Below, piece after piece: positions 33,601 through 43,935 of a DNA stretch of 64,000 bases; the first letter of the stretch is position 1; every line of letters starts with the position of its first letter. The position numbers were made by a program, and so were the translations under genes. Source of the stretch: a virus; the IMG/VR virus record IMGVR_UViG_3300045125_000071, positions 1 to 64,000 of that record, one strand, 5' to 3'. The notes beneath the pieces are model-generated. The model had not been told where the DNA came from and did no database searches. It saw only the letters and a program-made list of their open reading frames with translations.

Positions 33601-34617
33601 GTCATTCATTGCATATTTTACATCATTACCTCTATCATCACCTATATATGCATTACTATTAGGTGCTTCAACACCTAACAAATTTTTTGCACTTTGAGCA
33701 AATTATCTACAAAATTGAATAATTTTGATGTGTTTTGTGACCTTGCTGTTGTTGTATAATTTGGAGCATATTTTGAATAGGATAATAAATCATAAAGTGT
33801 TTGTTTCTGACCACTACCCATATATTCAATAAACAAATCTGATGGTTTTCTTTCACTTGTAGGTCTTCTTTGTATTCCTAAAATGAACCTAGAGCACCTG
33901 TAGTGTCTTGAAATATTTTACCATATTCACTATTTGGTACTGGTTTTACATTTATCGGATTAGAAGGATTAGATAAATAATCACCAGGTATTTCTGCCCA
34001 TGGAAATTCTATACCCAGAAACAGTTTGAATGAAATCAATTCCTTTACCTATTGGTGTTTTCGCGACAGTAATTTGATAGTTTGATTCAACTAATGGTTC
34101 TTTTCCTGTAATAATATTTGTTGCTGTTGCTAAATTACCATTTAATGCATCTAATATTCTAACTCTACCAAATAGTTGCTTTATATAAATTTTGTTCAAT
34201 TCTTGAATATACAGGACCTTTTTGATTTTTATCTTGAATATATGAAGCTGCAAATTTGAATAATTCAGATTCATTATCATAATTCTGATTACTCATTATA
34301 CCAACTAAAGTATGTTTTTCAGCAACAAAATATGGAGTTCCATTATAATATAATGAAAGATTCGCTTTTCTTGGAATAACATTTAATTCCTCAACAATAT
34401 TATATTTTAATGGTTTAAAAACATTAGCGTTTTGAGATTTTAATAAATCATTATCTCTATTTGTATCTACAGCGCCAGGGTCTACATTTGGAAAATCATT
34501 TAAGTTTTTTACTGCATAGTTATTTTCATTAAATGTTTGTGGACCATTTGGTACTTGTAATGTTTTTGATAGTACAAAATCCCTAAATCTTTTTGTTGTA
34601 TTAAAATCTAAAGGCAT
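30603..34617 (-). CDS. large tail/baseplate structural protein (frameshifted)
   Basis: Starts at the ATG at 34617: FNTTKRFRDFVLSKTLQVPN, with ORF 34165-34617 as the first piece. It continues through QLFGRVRILDALNGNLATAT, then ITVAKTPIGKGIDF (ORF 33981-34280), MPTNGGEARSHVANVIDQTT (33132-33332), RPEPIYTYSSTERTGQLSFK with IVVDHPSILNLMV (32396-32824), GWTDYNTTIKIKVQSVGENN (31504-31854), and the 310-codon ORF 30603-31535 (DTTFGPPPICILR-like; EDSPWDFNPEGIGMQPMLAS). The total is about 1,330 codons with roughly ten indels. The RTGQLSFKIVVDHPSI segment followed by a beta-rich C-terminal domain suggests a hub or tail-tip protein. The function is inferred from its position between the tape measure and the gp53-like gene. 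Confidence 0.55.
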
Positions 34618-34675
34618 TAATATGTTTTATACTATAAATAGATAAATAATAAAATTGTTAATTTATAGATTGAAA

Positions 34676-37169
34676 TTAAACATATGAATTAGATAAATAA
34701 GACAACCTATCAACTAATTTACCACCCAATTCGGATGACGATAATAACATTTCATTTACTGCCCTACCAACTTTATCTACCGAACCATCATTTGCAGCTA
34801 ATAAAATTTTAACCGTGTGAGTTGTTTCAGTTTTATTTTTTTCCATTGTATTTTCTGGTGTTGGTTTTTCAATTATTTTTTCGCGTAATTCCAATGGTTT
34901 TATGGTTGATGCGAAACTAACTAAATTATCTTTTGTAACTAAATTTTTATTTGGTTCTTCTGGTTCTACATTTGGTTTTGTTTGGTTAAACTTAGCAAAT
35001 ATTCCAAATTGATTATTTATTAAGTCTAATGTTTTTGTTGTATTTGATGTATTCATCATAATACCATCATTTTGCTTGATTAATATGTCTTGACCATTAT
35101 TAATTTAGAATATGCATCAATTAAAATTACTTACTAAGGTGTTTGATGTTGAATCAGTAAACCATTTGTTGATTTAGTTTGTGAAGCAAACGTATTCAAA
35201 TAATTTAATAATTGGTTATTTAAACTAAGAATATTATTAGAAGTATTTTGTGTGTTTTGTGCTATATTCAACGTATTTGTAACTAAACCATCTTGTTTTG
35301 TATTTAAACTTGTTAAGTTAGTAATAGCATCATTGTTAAATGAAAAATTTATACTACTTAAATCAACACCAGTTAGTGTGCTAGTAGTTTCTGATTTTTT
35401 TGTTGTTTTAGTTGGTTTTTCACCAGTTTCTGGTGATTCGGGAGTAGTTAACTAGATGTTTTTTCGGGTTTTTTTCCTCTATTCATAATATCAGACATAG
35501 CTCTTTTCATTTCATCAGCGAGTTCTTTACCTTTACCTGTCATATTGGCAATATACTCTTTAAGCCATAGGTCCAGTCATATCTGAAAACCTTTCATATT
35601 TACCGCCTGTTGTTGCTTGAACAATTGATTTACCTTGTTCTCTTATAAAAACACCAACCTTGTTTAGCTGCAATTGATAAAATTGCTGATACATCTCTTT
35701 AAGATTTTCAACATCTGAAGCTTGTTTTCTGACAATTTCTTCGGATGACATTTTTACAAATTCATCTTGAAATTCAGTTAATCTTACCAATTGTTTTTGA
35801 TGTCAAATCTTCTAATGCAACTTCTTTTGCACCAAATTCTTTTTGTAATTGTTCGCTGTTTAATTCAATTGTCATTTTACCACCTTTCATTTGAGAGATG
35901 TTGGTGATAAACTCTCTTTGACTATCTGTTAACGTTAATCCACGAGCTGCTAAATCAGAAGCTGCTTTGCTTCTTTCTGCGGCTGCAATTGCTACCTTTG
36001 AGAACTCTTGATAACTAACACCTAAAGCATCTGCCATTGCTTTAGCTTTTCTTAAATTAATTCCAGTTATTTCAAATCTACCCTGTTCTTCATTATATAA
36101 TGCTAAACCACCTGTTGCACCTATCAACGCATCTTGCAAACCCTCAACATTGTTTGTTGCCATATACATTAATTCTGGGGGTCATTAAAATCACCAATTG
36201 CACCACCAAGAACTTGTAAGTTAGCTGACAAATCTAAAGCACCTTCTGGATTGATTACTTTATCAGCAATTTTAAAACATCATCCATGCTCATTCTAAAT
36301 TCAGTGGCTTTTCTTGTCATAGCCGCTAAACCATCAATACCATTTTTAAAACCATATTCATTTAACTTACTAATATTTGTCGATAAATCCTTTGTCGCTT
36401 TTTGTGCTTGTAAACCAAGACCTAAAGCCGCTTTACCAGCTGCTCCTATCCTTTCTTGTGCATCTGCGGCCCCTAAACCAACTTTTTCAAATTCAGGGTA
36501 CATTGCAACTAAATTTTCTAAAGAACCAACATACGCTTTAGCTAATGCGCCAGCTCTTGTCCAAGTATCAGCGTTAATTGTTGCGAATCTACCTGATTGT
36601 GTTACTAAATTTTGTGCAGATTGTGCTAATTCATCGAACCCGATACCTAATTGTAATAATCTTGGATTTGCTGTTGTTAATTCTTCTCTAAATCTTTCAG
36701 CATAATCTCCAGTCATTCCAGCCTTTTCATTAATCATTGTTAATAAAGCAGACTGTTGTTGAAAATATGTCTCAAGAGATTCTATTGCGGTTTTAATGAG
36801 TTTACCCATTATTTCTCTTGGACTCATTAACTTATCTTGCTCATTGAATATTAAACTATACGCTTCCTTAATAGATAATAATTCATCATTACAGGCCTGG
36901 CATATATTCCCTTTTTTCTTGAGCAAGAAATCATGGTTTGGAATAATTCTGGAACACTTAATTTTGATACTTCAGATTTTATTGGTTTTACTCCAGAAGG
37001 AGTATACGTTCTTGATGATAATTTAGCACTCTTTATATTACTAATATCGTCATTTAATTCTCTCGATGTTTTGTTTGGATTCGAAGATTTCCACAAATTT
37101 ATTGCAGCTTCCTCTGATACACCACTATCTAAACATGCTTGAATAAAATTTCTTTAATTCGTTATTCAT
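34676..37169 (-). CDS. tail tape-measure-like protein (frameshifted)
   Basis: Starts at the ATG at 37169 (MNNELKKF, then after an indel CLDSGVSEEAAINLWKSSNP). Main pieces: 36255-36926 (MGKLIKTAIESLETYFQQQS, then RLLQLGIGFDELAQSAQNLV), then VINPEGALDLSANLQVLGGA with IGDFNDP, 35774-36169 (NVEGLQDALIGATGGLALYN), 35560-35790, and a Ser/Thr-rich end in 34676-35059. About 830 residues, strongly helical and Ala/Leu-rich, with the LSANLQVLGGAIGDFNDP motif seen in phage tape-measure proteins. It sits between the gp26-like gene and the tail-tip proteins, where a tape measure is expected. No clear transmembrane segment was seen. At least seven indels. Confidence 0.68.
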
Positions 37170-37278
37170 AATAATAAATACATAATTACTGTTTTTCCAA
37201 CTCCATTATGTATTCTTATGTAATATCGCCTAATGAAGACTGGCATACTGATTACATCGCTGTAACTAAAATTTCTGT

Positions 37279-38062
37279 TGACTAAGATACAGATATTTCA
37301 GATAATTGGTTCTTCTTATACTCCGAAGAAAGGGCGAAAAATTCAACCCCAAAGCCGATATAATATTCGACCTTTTCTCCTGATGGGGCTGTTGCTGTTT
37401 GCTTTTAATTCTATACCTGGTTTATGTTTGTTAACATACTTTCTAAATTCTTGTAGAATCTTTGATTGGTAATGTATCGATGAAATTTTTAATATTCATC
37501 ATATCCCTATTACCCTTAACTGATTTAATCATAAACTCAAGTTCTTTTGTTTTGACTGGCGGAACACCTAAACCATTCCAACTTTTTTAATTTCTTCCAA
37601 CTCTTTTTCTTGTTTTTGATTCAAAACTTGAATGTGATATCAATACCAGTTTTAACCATTGTATATGAATATTCACCCATAGCATCTGCAACCAATTCAA
37701 ATGGTTTGAAGTCAAGAGAACCTAAATCACACTTTGCAGTAAATGTTTCATCTGTTTTTGGGTCGGTTAACGTTAATTCGTATTCTGAACCAAATGCGGT
37801 GTTTCTTAAAAATATCAAAATTGCTCGAACATCCTCATCAACCAATTCTTCAGTATTGATATCTCTATCAATTACTTTTCTTTTATAATTTCTGTAATGA
37901 GATTATTGGATTGTATTAAATTGGGTGCCGATAATATGTTTCATCTGCTGCTGTCAAATATGCAACACGAACAGATTTTTTATTATTAGCATAATAAATT
38001 CCTCTACTTAGTAATTCAACTACATCATATGCGATGTTTGGGTCAATTCTATATTCTTCCAT
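37279..38062 (-). CDS. baseplate hub protein, gp26/T4_baseplate-like (frameshifted)
   Basis: Starts at the ATG at 38062: EEYRIDPNIAYDVVELLSRG, then IYYANNKKSVRVAYLTAADE. After two indels it continues as ORF 37621-37845 (EDVRAILIFLRNTAFGSEYE, then LGSLDFKPFELVADAMGEYS) and, after another near 37590, VWNGLGVPPVKTKELEFMIK with NFIDTLPIKDS and EFRKYVNKHKPGIELK. The end near 37279 is approximate. About 250 residues. The VELPSRGxxY start, the LRNTAFG segment and the final KPGI segment fit the T4_baseplate (gp26) family as I remember it. It follows the tube gene after a terminator, the usual order in these phages. Confidence 0.6.
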
Positions 38063-38109
38063 ATCTATAATTTAAAACAATAATTATCAGAAAATCAAGT
38101 TTAAAAAAA

Positions 38110-38132
38110 GAACCCACCAAAATTGGTAGGTT
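38110..38132 (-). terminator. rho-independent terminator after tube gene
   Basis: Stem GAACCCACCA/TGGTAGGTTC (one mismatch) with an AAAT loop. On the minus strand it is followed by a run of seven T. It lies 26 bases after the stop of the tube gene, so it would limit read-through from the highly expressed tube gene. Confidence 0.75.
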
Positions 38133-38158
38133 CCAATAAACAAATGCAACAAATATAA

Positions 38159-38646
38159 TTAGTATACCTGTATACAACGGTCCATGCGTAATGTGCAGTC
38201 GATACTTGCCAAATCATCCCTGGAATAATCCAAATCACCGAAGTTCAAATCTGTGATAAAGCAACCAACAAGAATCCATTTTTCCACAACAACACCAGTT
38301 GGGTCGAGCATTTCAAGCTCCACATCCTTCTTATAGCCCGCTGCATAGCCCATTCTGCCCGTTACAGACTCAGCATGGAGTCTGAACCACTCCATCAATG
38401 CCTGAGATGCTGAAGGGCCTATTGGGTCTTTAAACTGTACTTTAATGGACTCCCAGTTAAATCTACCAGCTACGTATGTTGAAGTATTTAAAAGGGAATT
38501 TCTACATCCTTAATCTTTGCACTTGGTCTTGATGCCGATGTAACATACCATTCATTGATACCTAAACTTGATGGAAATCTTACAATAAGCCTATTTTTCC
38601 TCTTAGGTTCAAATGGTATTGGCATTTTCATTAGTAAATCCGCCAT
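38159..38646 (-). CDS. gp19: tail tube protein, gp19-like (one frameshift)
   Basis: Starts at the ATG at 38646: MADLLMKMPIPFEPKRKNRL, then IVRFPSSLGINEWYVTSASR and PSAKIKDVEIPF. An indel in a T run near 38492 leads to STYVAGRFNWESIKVQFKDP and ORF 38159-38398 (EWFRLHAESVTGRMGYAAGY, then LDPTGVVVEKWILVGCFITD). About 160 residues, against 163 for T4 gp19. The beta-strand pattern, the P-K-R-x-N-R start and the L-D-P-x-G-x-V-V-E-x-W-x-L-x-G-x-F motif are typical of contractile tail tubes. It is preceded by a 340-base gene-free repeat region and the sheath gene, and followed by a terminator. Confidence 0.9.
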
Positions 38647-38759
38647 AATGTATTTTTTTAAAAATTTATTAGTTTATTATTTTATTATAAATATGTGGTT
38701 AAAAAAATAATTTTTGAGCACCTCTTGATTTTTTGATTTTTTTTTTAGTATTTTTTCCG

Positions 38760-38946
38760 AACACCAATATACTAGTTACTAATACTACTAATACTAAATT
38801 AATATTATATAAGTAATAAAATATATACTAGTACTAATACTACTAGTACTACTAATATTAAATTAATATTACTATATAGTAATAACAATACATAGAATTA
38901 TATACATAGTAATAAAATATTAGTATAGTACTAGTATTATAATACT
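38760..38946. repeat. dense ACTAGTA/ACTAATA repeat array in the sheath-tube gap
   Basis: The region between the tube start (38646) and the sheath stop (38989) holds no gene. Its central part is built of ACTA[GA]TA units. A block near 38768-38822 (TACTAGTTACTAATACTACT, then an AAATTAATATTA core) is repeated near 38831-38885, and 38900-38946 carries related units in inverted orientation. The sequence is almost pure A/T with scattered C and G in ACTAGT palindromes. 38647-38759 is low-complexity A/T with nothing else visible. It could be a regulatory or replication-related element; this is not shown. Confidence 0.65.
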
Positions 38947-38952
38947 AAAACT

Positions 38953-38983
38953 AAAAACCCCGAAAGAAATTTAGGGTTTTTTT
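38953..38983. terminator. terminator after sheath gene
   Basis: AAAAACCC and GGGTTTTT arms with a 13-base loop, flanked by T-rich sequence on both strands. It begins 6 bases past the stop of the sheath gene and would end the sheath transcript before the repeat array. Confidence 0.65.
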
Positions 38984-38988
38984 ATTTG

Positions 38989-41877
38989 CTATACCGTTAT
39001 ATTATATATTTTCAAAACGATGCTCCAGTTGGATGTGATAATGAATTCAACATCTATGAATTCTAGCGCACGAGTGGGTTTAATATAAATCTTACCCCTC
39101 AATGTGTTAGCATCAATATCCTCTGGGTCATTTGATACTGTTACTCTGAAATCTGTTAAACCTCTTTCCTTTTTAATTGATTCAAGAATTGGGTTAACTA
39201 ATCTCAAGAATTCATTTCTAACTTGTTCATCATTTTGTTCGAACAACAATCTAACCGCAACTGCTGAAATGAGTTTTCTTGCTCTAAGTAACAATCTTCT
39301 AACATTCATTCTATCCAATGCTGATTCTTTAACTTGAAGTGTTTTATTACCCCAAATAATCGTACCAGTATCAGAGAATGTTGCAATTGGGTTAATTCTT
39401 GCTTGATAAAGGTCATCTCTTTCGTCAAGTGTAAGTTTCTTGTACGCTTTAACAGAATTAACAAGACCTCTTGAATAACCAGCAACAGAGAACCAAGGAT
39501 ATGCAACATTATCAGTCAATGCTATGTTTCTAACAACTTCACAAGTAGGTGGAACATATAAATTAGTACCACTATCAGCATCTTTTACTTGTATCCATGG
39601 CCAATATGTTGCAGAATAGTTTGAATCCAAATCAGCAGCTTCTAATTCAGCAATTACAACATCAGCTGATTCTGAATTTCTAGTGTTGATTATGTATAAA
39701 GAATCCGCTCTATCTGTTTCAACCATATCGATAGCTTGTTGTGTTAAAGATGTATGGTCATAAAAGTTAATACCTGGTGTTGCGAAAACATTGATATCAA
39801 CCGCTTCTGGGTTTGCAAATGTTTGAATACCAGTTAAATAAGCGTAGTAATCGGAATTACCAACTGTTGAACTGAATACACCACTTGTTGCAACGGCAGT
39901 TGATTGGTTTGCAGTATATGTGTTTTTACCAAAAATGTATGCATCATCGTATGTTCTAACATTTCTATAGATATCCCAACCATCAAAACCACCAGAACAA
40001 GCAAATGTGAATTTTCTATTTCCAATCGGTGCTAAAAGACCTTTTGATGTACCTTCCAAATCATAAGGTGTTGTTTCGAATTCATAACCTGTTGGGGTAT
40101 TTCCAGTAAATCCAGATGCGTTTACTGACAAATGGAAACCAGGAGTTACACCTGTTACTGACGCAGAACCTTTATAAGTAAATAAGTCATTATCAAATGA
40201 AAAACCAGCTTGAGTGGATAAACCAAGAGAAACTTTCTTAATTTTATCACCATTTGAAATAACTGCTGTACCGTCTGATTCATATCTAACAACGTCACCA
40301 GCACTTAAATAACTTTTCTTATATACAACTCCACCGAGTGTTTTAGCACCAAATGTATCATTAACACTAAATCCTCTGAAACCACTAGGTACAGCATCCG
40401 TTGGGTGATTATCGGCATAGACTAATCATGATATATTTAGAAACCAATGGATAATCACCATTTGATGTACCGATTTTTTTGCGATAAATCCTGGAACATC
40501 TGGATTCATAGAACATCTAGCATATCTTTCTATTACAACCATGTTATCGTCTGTATCATTAAAATCACGAACAATTACATCGAATTCCATTTTTCTAAAT
40601 CGATATTTTGAATCATGACCTTAACTTCAGTGTTTGAAGAATTACCATCTGATACAGTAACAACACGGAATAAATCAACCACTTTATTACCTCTAACTTC
40701 TGATACAACATATGGTGATTGTGCTGTTCTCCATTCTGAGACAAATTCACTTGCATCAAGATTTGTTGTTACAGTGGTACTTAAACCTCTTATATGACCT
40801 TGGTCATATAAATTTTTAACCAAATTGCTATAATTTTTCATGTACGTAAAGTGGAAAATCAGAATAATCTCTATCATAAACGTCACTACCTAAAACTTTA
40901 GAAATGAATTTGGTAGATGATGAATCTAATGAACAATTAAATGTTTTTTCACCACCAGTATATCCAGTAACATTTATAACAAACTCACCAAGAGCATTAG
41001 AATCTAAATTATCAACTTCTGATATTGTAACACTAGTTGCACCAGTAACTTCTCTAATCAAGGTTTGTCCATCATAATGTCCTCTTGACCTTAAAGCCAT
41101 AACAATTAAATCTTCATAATTTTCATTAACATATGCACCATATGAGTATCTTGTTACGTTAAAAGTCGAACCCGTTGTATACACAAATAAGTAAGCATAT
41201 ACACTTGTTAAACCTGATGAATATAATTTGTTATACCATTCTTTTCCATTAGTATTTTCATCATTATATAATCCAGTTAATGGTGAAACTAATTCAGTAC
41301 CAGTTAAGCTAGTTGTTCCTGATGATGGTACTTTTCCTAATACAAACCATTTATCAGCATCTGTTGTACCAGTAAAACCTGAAAAATTTGCAACTAAATA
41401 ATCAGTGATTGTTTCACCATCTATTGCAAGTTTATCAGATAATTCAGTATAAAATGTACTACCTGTTATAGATGATTCTGATGTCGCATCTAATGTTCCA
41501 GATGTTGTTGTTGGTGTTGTACCAGTAACAACTAAACCACCTAAAGTTGATAAACCATAAGTTCTATATGGTTTATAACCAGTTAATCCTAATACTCTTG
41601 TTATAAACAATTGATTAGATTCTTGCAAATATGATTTTGCAACATATGGTAATTCATATTTTGGATTACCATTACCATCTTTTAAAACGGAAGTGCCTCC
41701 GAAATAAGTCCTAAAGTCATCATAATTTGTTACTAAAACTGGTTCAAATGCTGGTCCTTTTAAGGTTTCACCAACAAGACCCAATGTTGTAACACCCACA
41801 CTCTGAGCTACAAACGTCAAATCTTTTTCCGATGTGTACACACCAGGTGATACAAATACTCTGTTAGAAGTTGCCAT
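38989..41877 (-). CDS. gp18: tail sheath protein, gp18-like (frameshifted)
   Basis: Starts at the ATG at 41877: NRVFVSPGVYTSEKDLTFVA, then SVGVTTLGLVGETLKGPAF, the classic sheath N-terminus. ORF 40828-41877 covers the first 349 residues, ORF 40575-40886 the next part, and ORF 38989-40131 the last 380, which holds the conserved C-terminal sheath domain (RINPIATFSDTGTIIWGNKT, then RMNVRRLLLRARKLI). Indels lie near 40850, 40570-40430, 40131 and close to the stop. The reconstructed length is about 960 residues, well above T4 gp18 (659); the excess is in a Gly/Thr-rich middle region. Sheath subunits contract to drive the tube into the host. Confidence 0.9.
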
Positions 41878-41997
41878 TGATTTTAATTATTTTAAAAAAT
41901 TTATTATCTACCTTATAAATATCTTTATTTTGTTCAAAGATTTTTATATTATTATATTTGAAGATAGTTTTAGATAATTAATTATCTTTTTGTATTT

Positions 41998-42163
41998 ATG
42001 ATTCAAAAAATCTCATATAAGAATATAAAAATCAGTGAAAAACATCATAAAATGTTGAAAGACCACTGTGACAAGAACGGTTTAAAAATTCATAAAATTT
42101 TGGAAAAATGGATTGAAGAAAATTTAAAACCAAAGAAAAAAAGACATATATGGGGAAGATTAA
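41998..42163 (+). CDS. small basic helical protein on the opposite strand (possible RHH type)
   Basis: A plus-strand gene among minus-strand virion genes. It reads QKISYKNIKISEKHHKMLKD and CDKNGLKIHKILEKWIEENL. After one indel in the A run near 42141 it ends KPKKKDIYGED with stop at 42163; the longer ORF to 42213 is out of frame from there. About 54 residues, basic, with a short beta strand and two helices, compatible with a ribbon-helix-helix DNA binder, though this is only a size and pattern argument. Its stop interlocks with the stop of the convergent gene at 42160 (TTAA shared). A TATAAATA lies 77 bases upstream of the start. Confidence 0.55.
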
Positions 42164-43414
42164 TGCAAATATGTGATTCCAATTTTAGAACCAACCATTG
42201 GTGTATAATTTAATTTTAAAACATAATCGCTCGTTATTTCATATCCGATATTTTCTTCTTCAACAAGACCATTAATATCCAATGATATAATATCTTTTAT
42301 AGCATTAATAACAGTAAATTCTAAACTTGTACCATCATAAGTGTAATATTCGGTAGCCACAAATAACGGTTTTCCGTAATTATCAATAAAATTTGTTGTT
42401 TTGTTTTTATAGTATGTTATTGTTATTACTACTACCCTCAAGTGGCGCTTCCTCAAATGTAATCTTTGAAGTACCAGCTATATGGTAATAATCATCATTC
42501 ATTTGTTGCAACAACCCGTTAACAGCAACACTAAATAATACAGATATTGTTTCACCAACACTAAATTGTGTTTGCATACCATCTGCTGTAAAGTTTGATA
42601 CTTTTATATCTATTGATTTATTTATAACTTTGGTTTCAATTGCTCTCCTATCAATAAATTCATTCATTAAGAAAAATCTACTTATTGCTGGTTTAACTTC
42701 AAACTCTTCTCTATCAATTAAAAAACCTAACATGATAAGTTTATAATTTTGAATATAAAATCTTCTACCATCAATAGTATCCATTGGTGTACTATCATCT
42801 ATTGTATCTAAAATAATTGGTATATAATGTCCCTTTACTGTTGTATATGCCTGTCTAGATGAAAATTTTTGTAAAACAATTTTATTGAATCTGTTTAAAT
42901 CCCTGAATTTATTACAAACTATTGTAATTTCATATGTTATGTCAACCGCAACAGGCTGTGGTATTTTATATATATCGGCACCCATTTGTGAACCATTCCA
43001 TGTTGGAACAGAAGCATAATAAAAGGTTTTTCTATCTGGTATTGTTCTTTGTGTTACTGGATTTGTTCCTGGCTGAACATCTGGTTTTCTAATTACAGCA
43101 ATAAATGGTAATTGCATATTACCATCATCATCAGCAAATTCCCAATTATTAGAAAATTCTGCCCATCTTTGTATTGTCAATATTTTATTTATGACTGGTA
43201 TTTTTTGACCATCTGATATTACAACAAATGATGTTTTAATAAAATCTAGCATACCCAAATCTAAATCGTCATGTAAAATAGAATCTGGTAAATAGGTATC
43301 TGATTTGGTAATTCTGTCAAGTAATTCTTGCCTCCTATTTTGTATATCCTTACCTAAAAAGTATGGTTTATTTCCATAAACCTCAATATTGTTTTTTCTT
43401 TTTGGATATGCCAT
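42160..43414 (-). CDS. virion protein with repeated C-terminal beta domain (one frameshift)
   Basis: ORF 42407-43414 (KRKNNIEVYGNKPYFLGKDI at the start) continues into ORF 42160-42456 after an indel near 42415. About 418 residues. The N-terminal 270 residues are a mixed alpha/beta domain (TIQRWAEFSNNWEFADDDGN, DITYEITIVCNKFRDLNRFN). The C-terminal part holds two copies of an 80-residue unit, F-x-V-x(n)-S-V-x-V-N-G-L, then Y-x-I, F-E-x-A-P-x-x-G-S, I-x-I-T-Y, the second less regular (LDINGLVEEENIGYEITSDY). Such VNG-x(n)-Y-x-V units occur in phage decoration and fibre proteins. It lies next to sheath and neck-type genes, so head-tail connection is possible; the function is unknown. Confidence 0.65.
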
Positions 43415-43423
43415 TTTTTATGT

Positions 43424-43935
43424 TTATATTCCTCTAAATTCACTGTCTTGTACATAAGCACAAGTTATTGTTGTATAATGTGGTTTATAACCAAACATTT
43501 TATGTTTATTGTCTGCAATTACTCGACCATCATTTGTTACACTATAAAATCTTAATTTTTCATCTGATTCTGGATAACCAATATAGTCACCATATCTTAT
43601 ATCAATACCTAAATCTTCTAAATGGCTTAAATAAATATTAATAGTTAAATTTCCTGGCTCATTATAACGTAGTAATCCATTTTTGTATGTCGCATTTTTA
43701 GGGTCATCAATTTTTACTAAACCATTAAATTCAACTGGTGGTAAAAATTTTATTTCATCTTTACCCACTTCGCCATATACATTATCAATATCTGTTTTTT
43801 CCCTATCAACACGATATAAAACTAATCGCATATTTATATCTCCGTGCAAATATTCTTTGCCCAATTGAACTTGTAAAAAAAATCTTCTTCTGAGAAGAAT
43901 TTAGATAGTCTTGTTATAGGTAACCGATTATTCAT
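43424..43935 (-). CDS. conserved virion protein, probable neck/tail component (one frameshift)
   Basis: The true start is probably the ATG at 43935: MNNRLPITRLSKFFSEEDFF, joined by an indel in a run of eight T (near 43880) to LQVQLGKEYLHGDINM and the rest of ORF 43424-43864. About 170 residues with RLVLYRVDREKTDIDNVYGE, KFLPPVEFNGLVKIDDPKNA and DIRYGDYIGYPESDEKLRF. It resembles a conserved structural protein of T4-like phages that I cannot name with certainty. Nine bases separate it from the next structural gene. Its start overlaps the stop of the homing endonuclease gene by 4 bases (ATGA). Confidence 0.65.

Noticed and set aside
23784-34617. Programmed ribosomal frameshifting as an explanation for the broken genes
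   Set aside because: There are far too many breaks, at ordinary homopolymers and in both directions, including essential single-copy enzymes; sequencing error is simpler.
36286-36705. 139-codon plus-strand ORF opposite the tape-measure gene
   Set aside because: It is a mirror of the helical, Ala-rich minus-strand coding sequence; the minus strand has the coherent protein and the neighbours' direction.
37278-37472. 64-codon plus-strand ORF near 37.3 kb
   Set aside because: The minus strand here reads as the C-terminus of the gp26-like protein once an indel is allowed for.
38760-38946. Possible CRISPR array in the sheath-tube gap
   Set aside because: The units are short, directly adjoining and partly inverted, with no unique spacers of constant length and no cas genes nearby.
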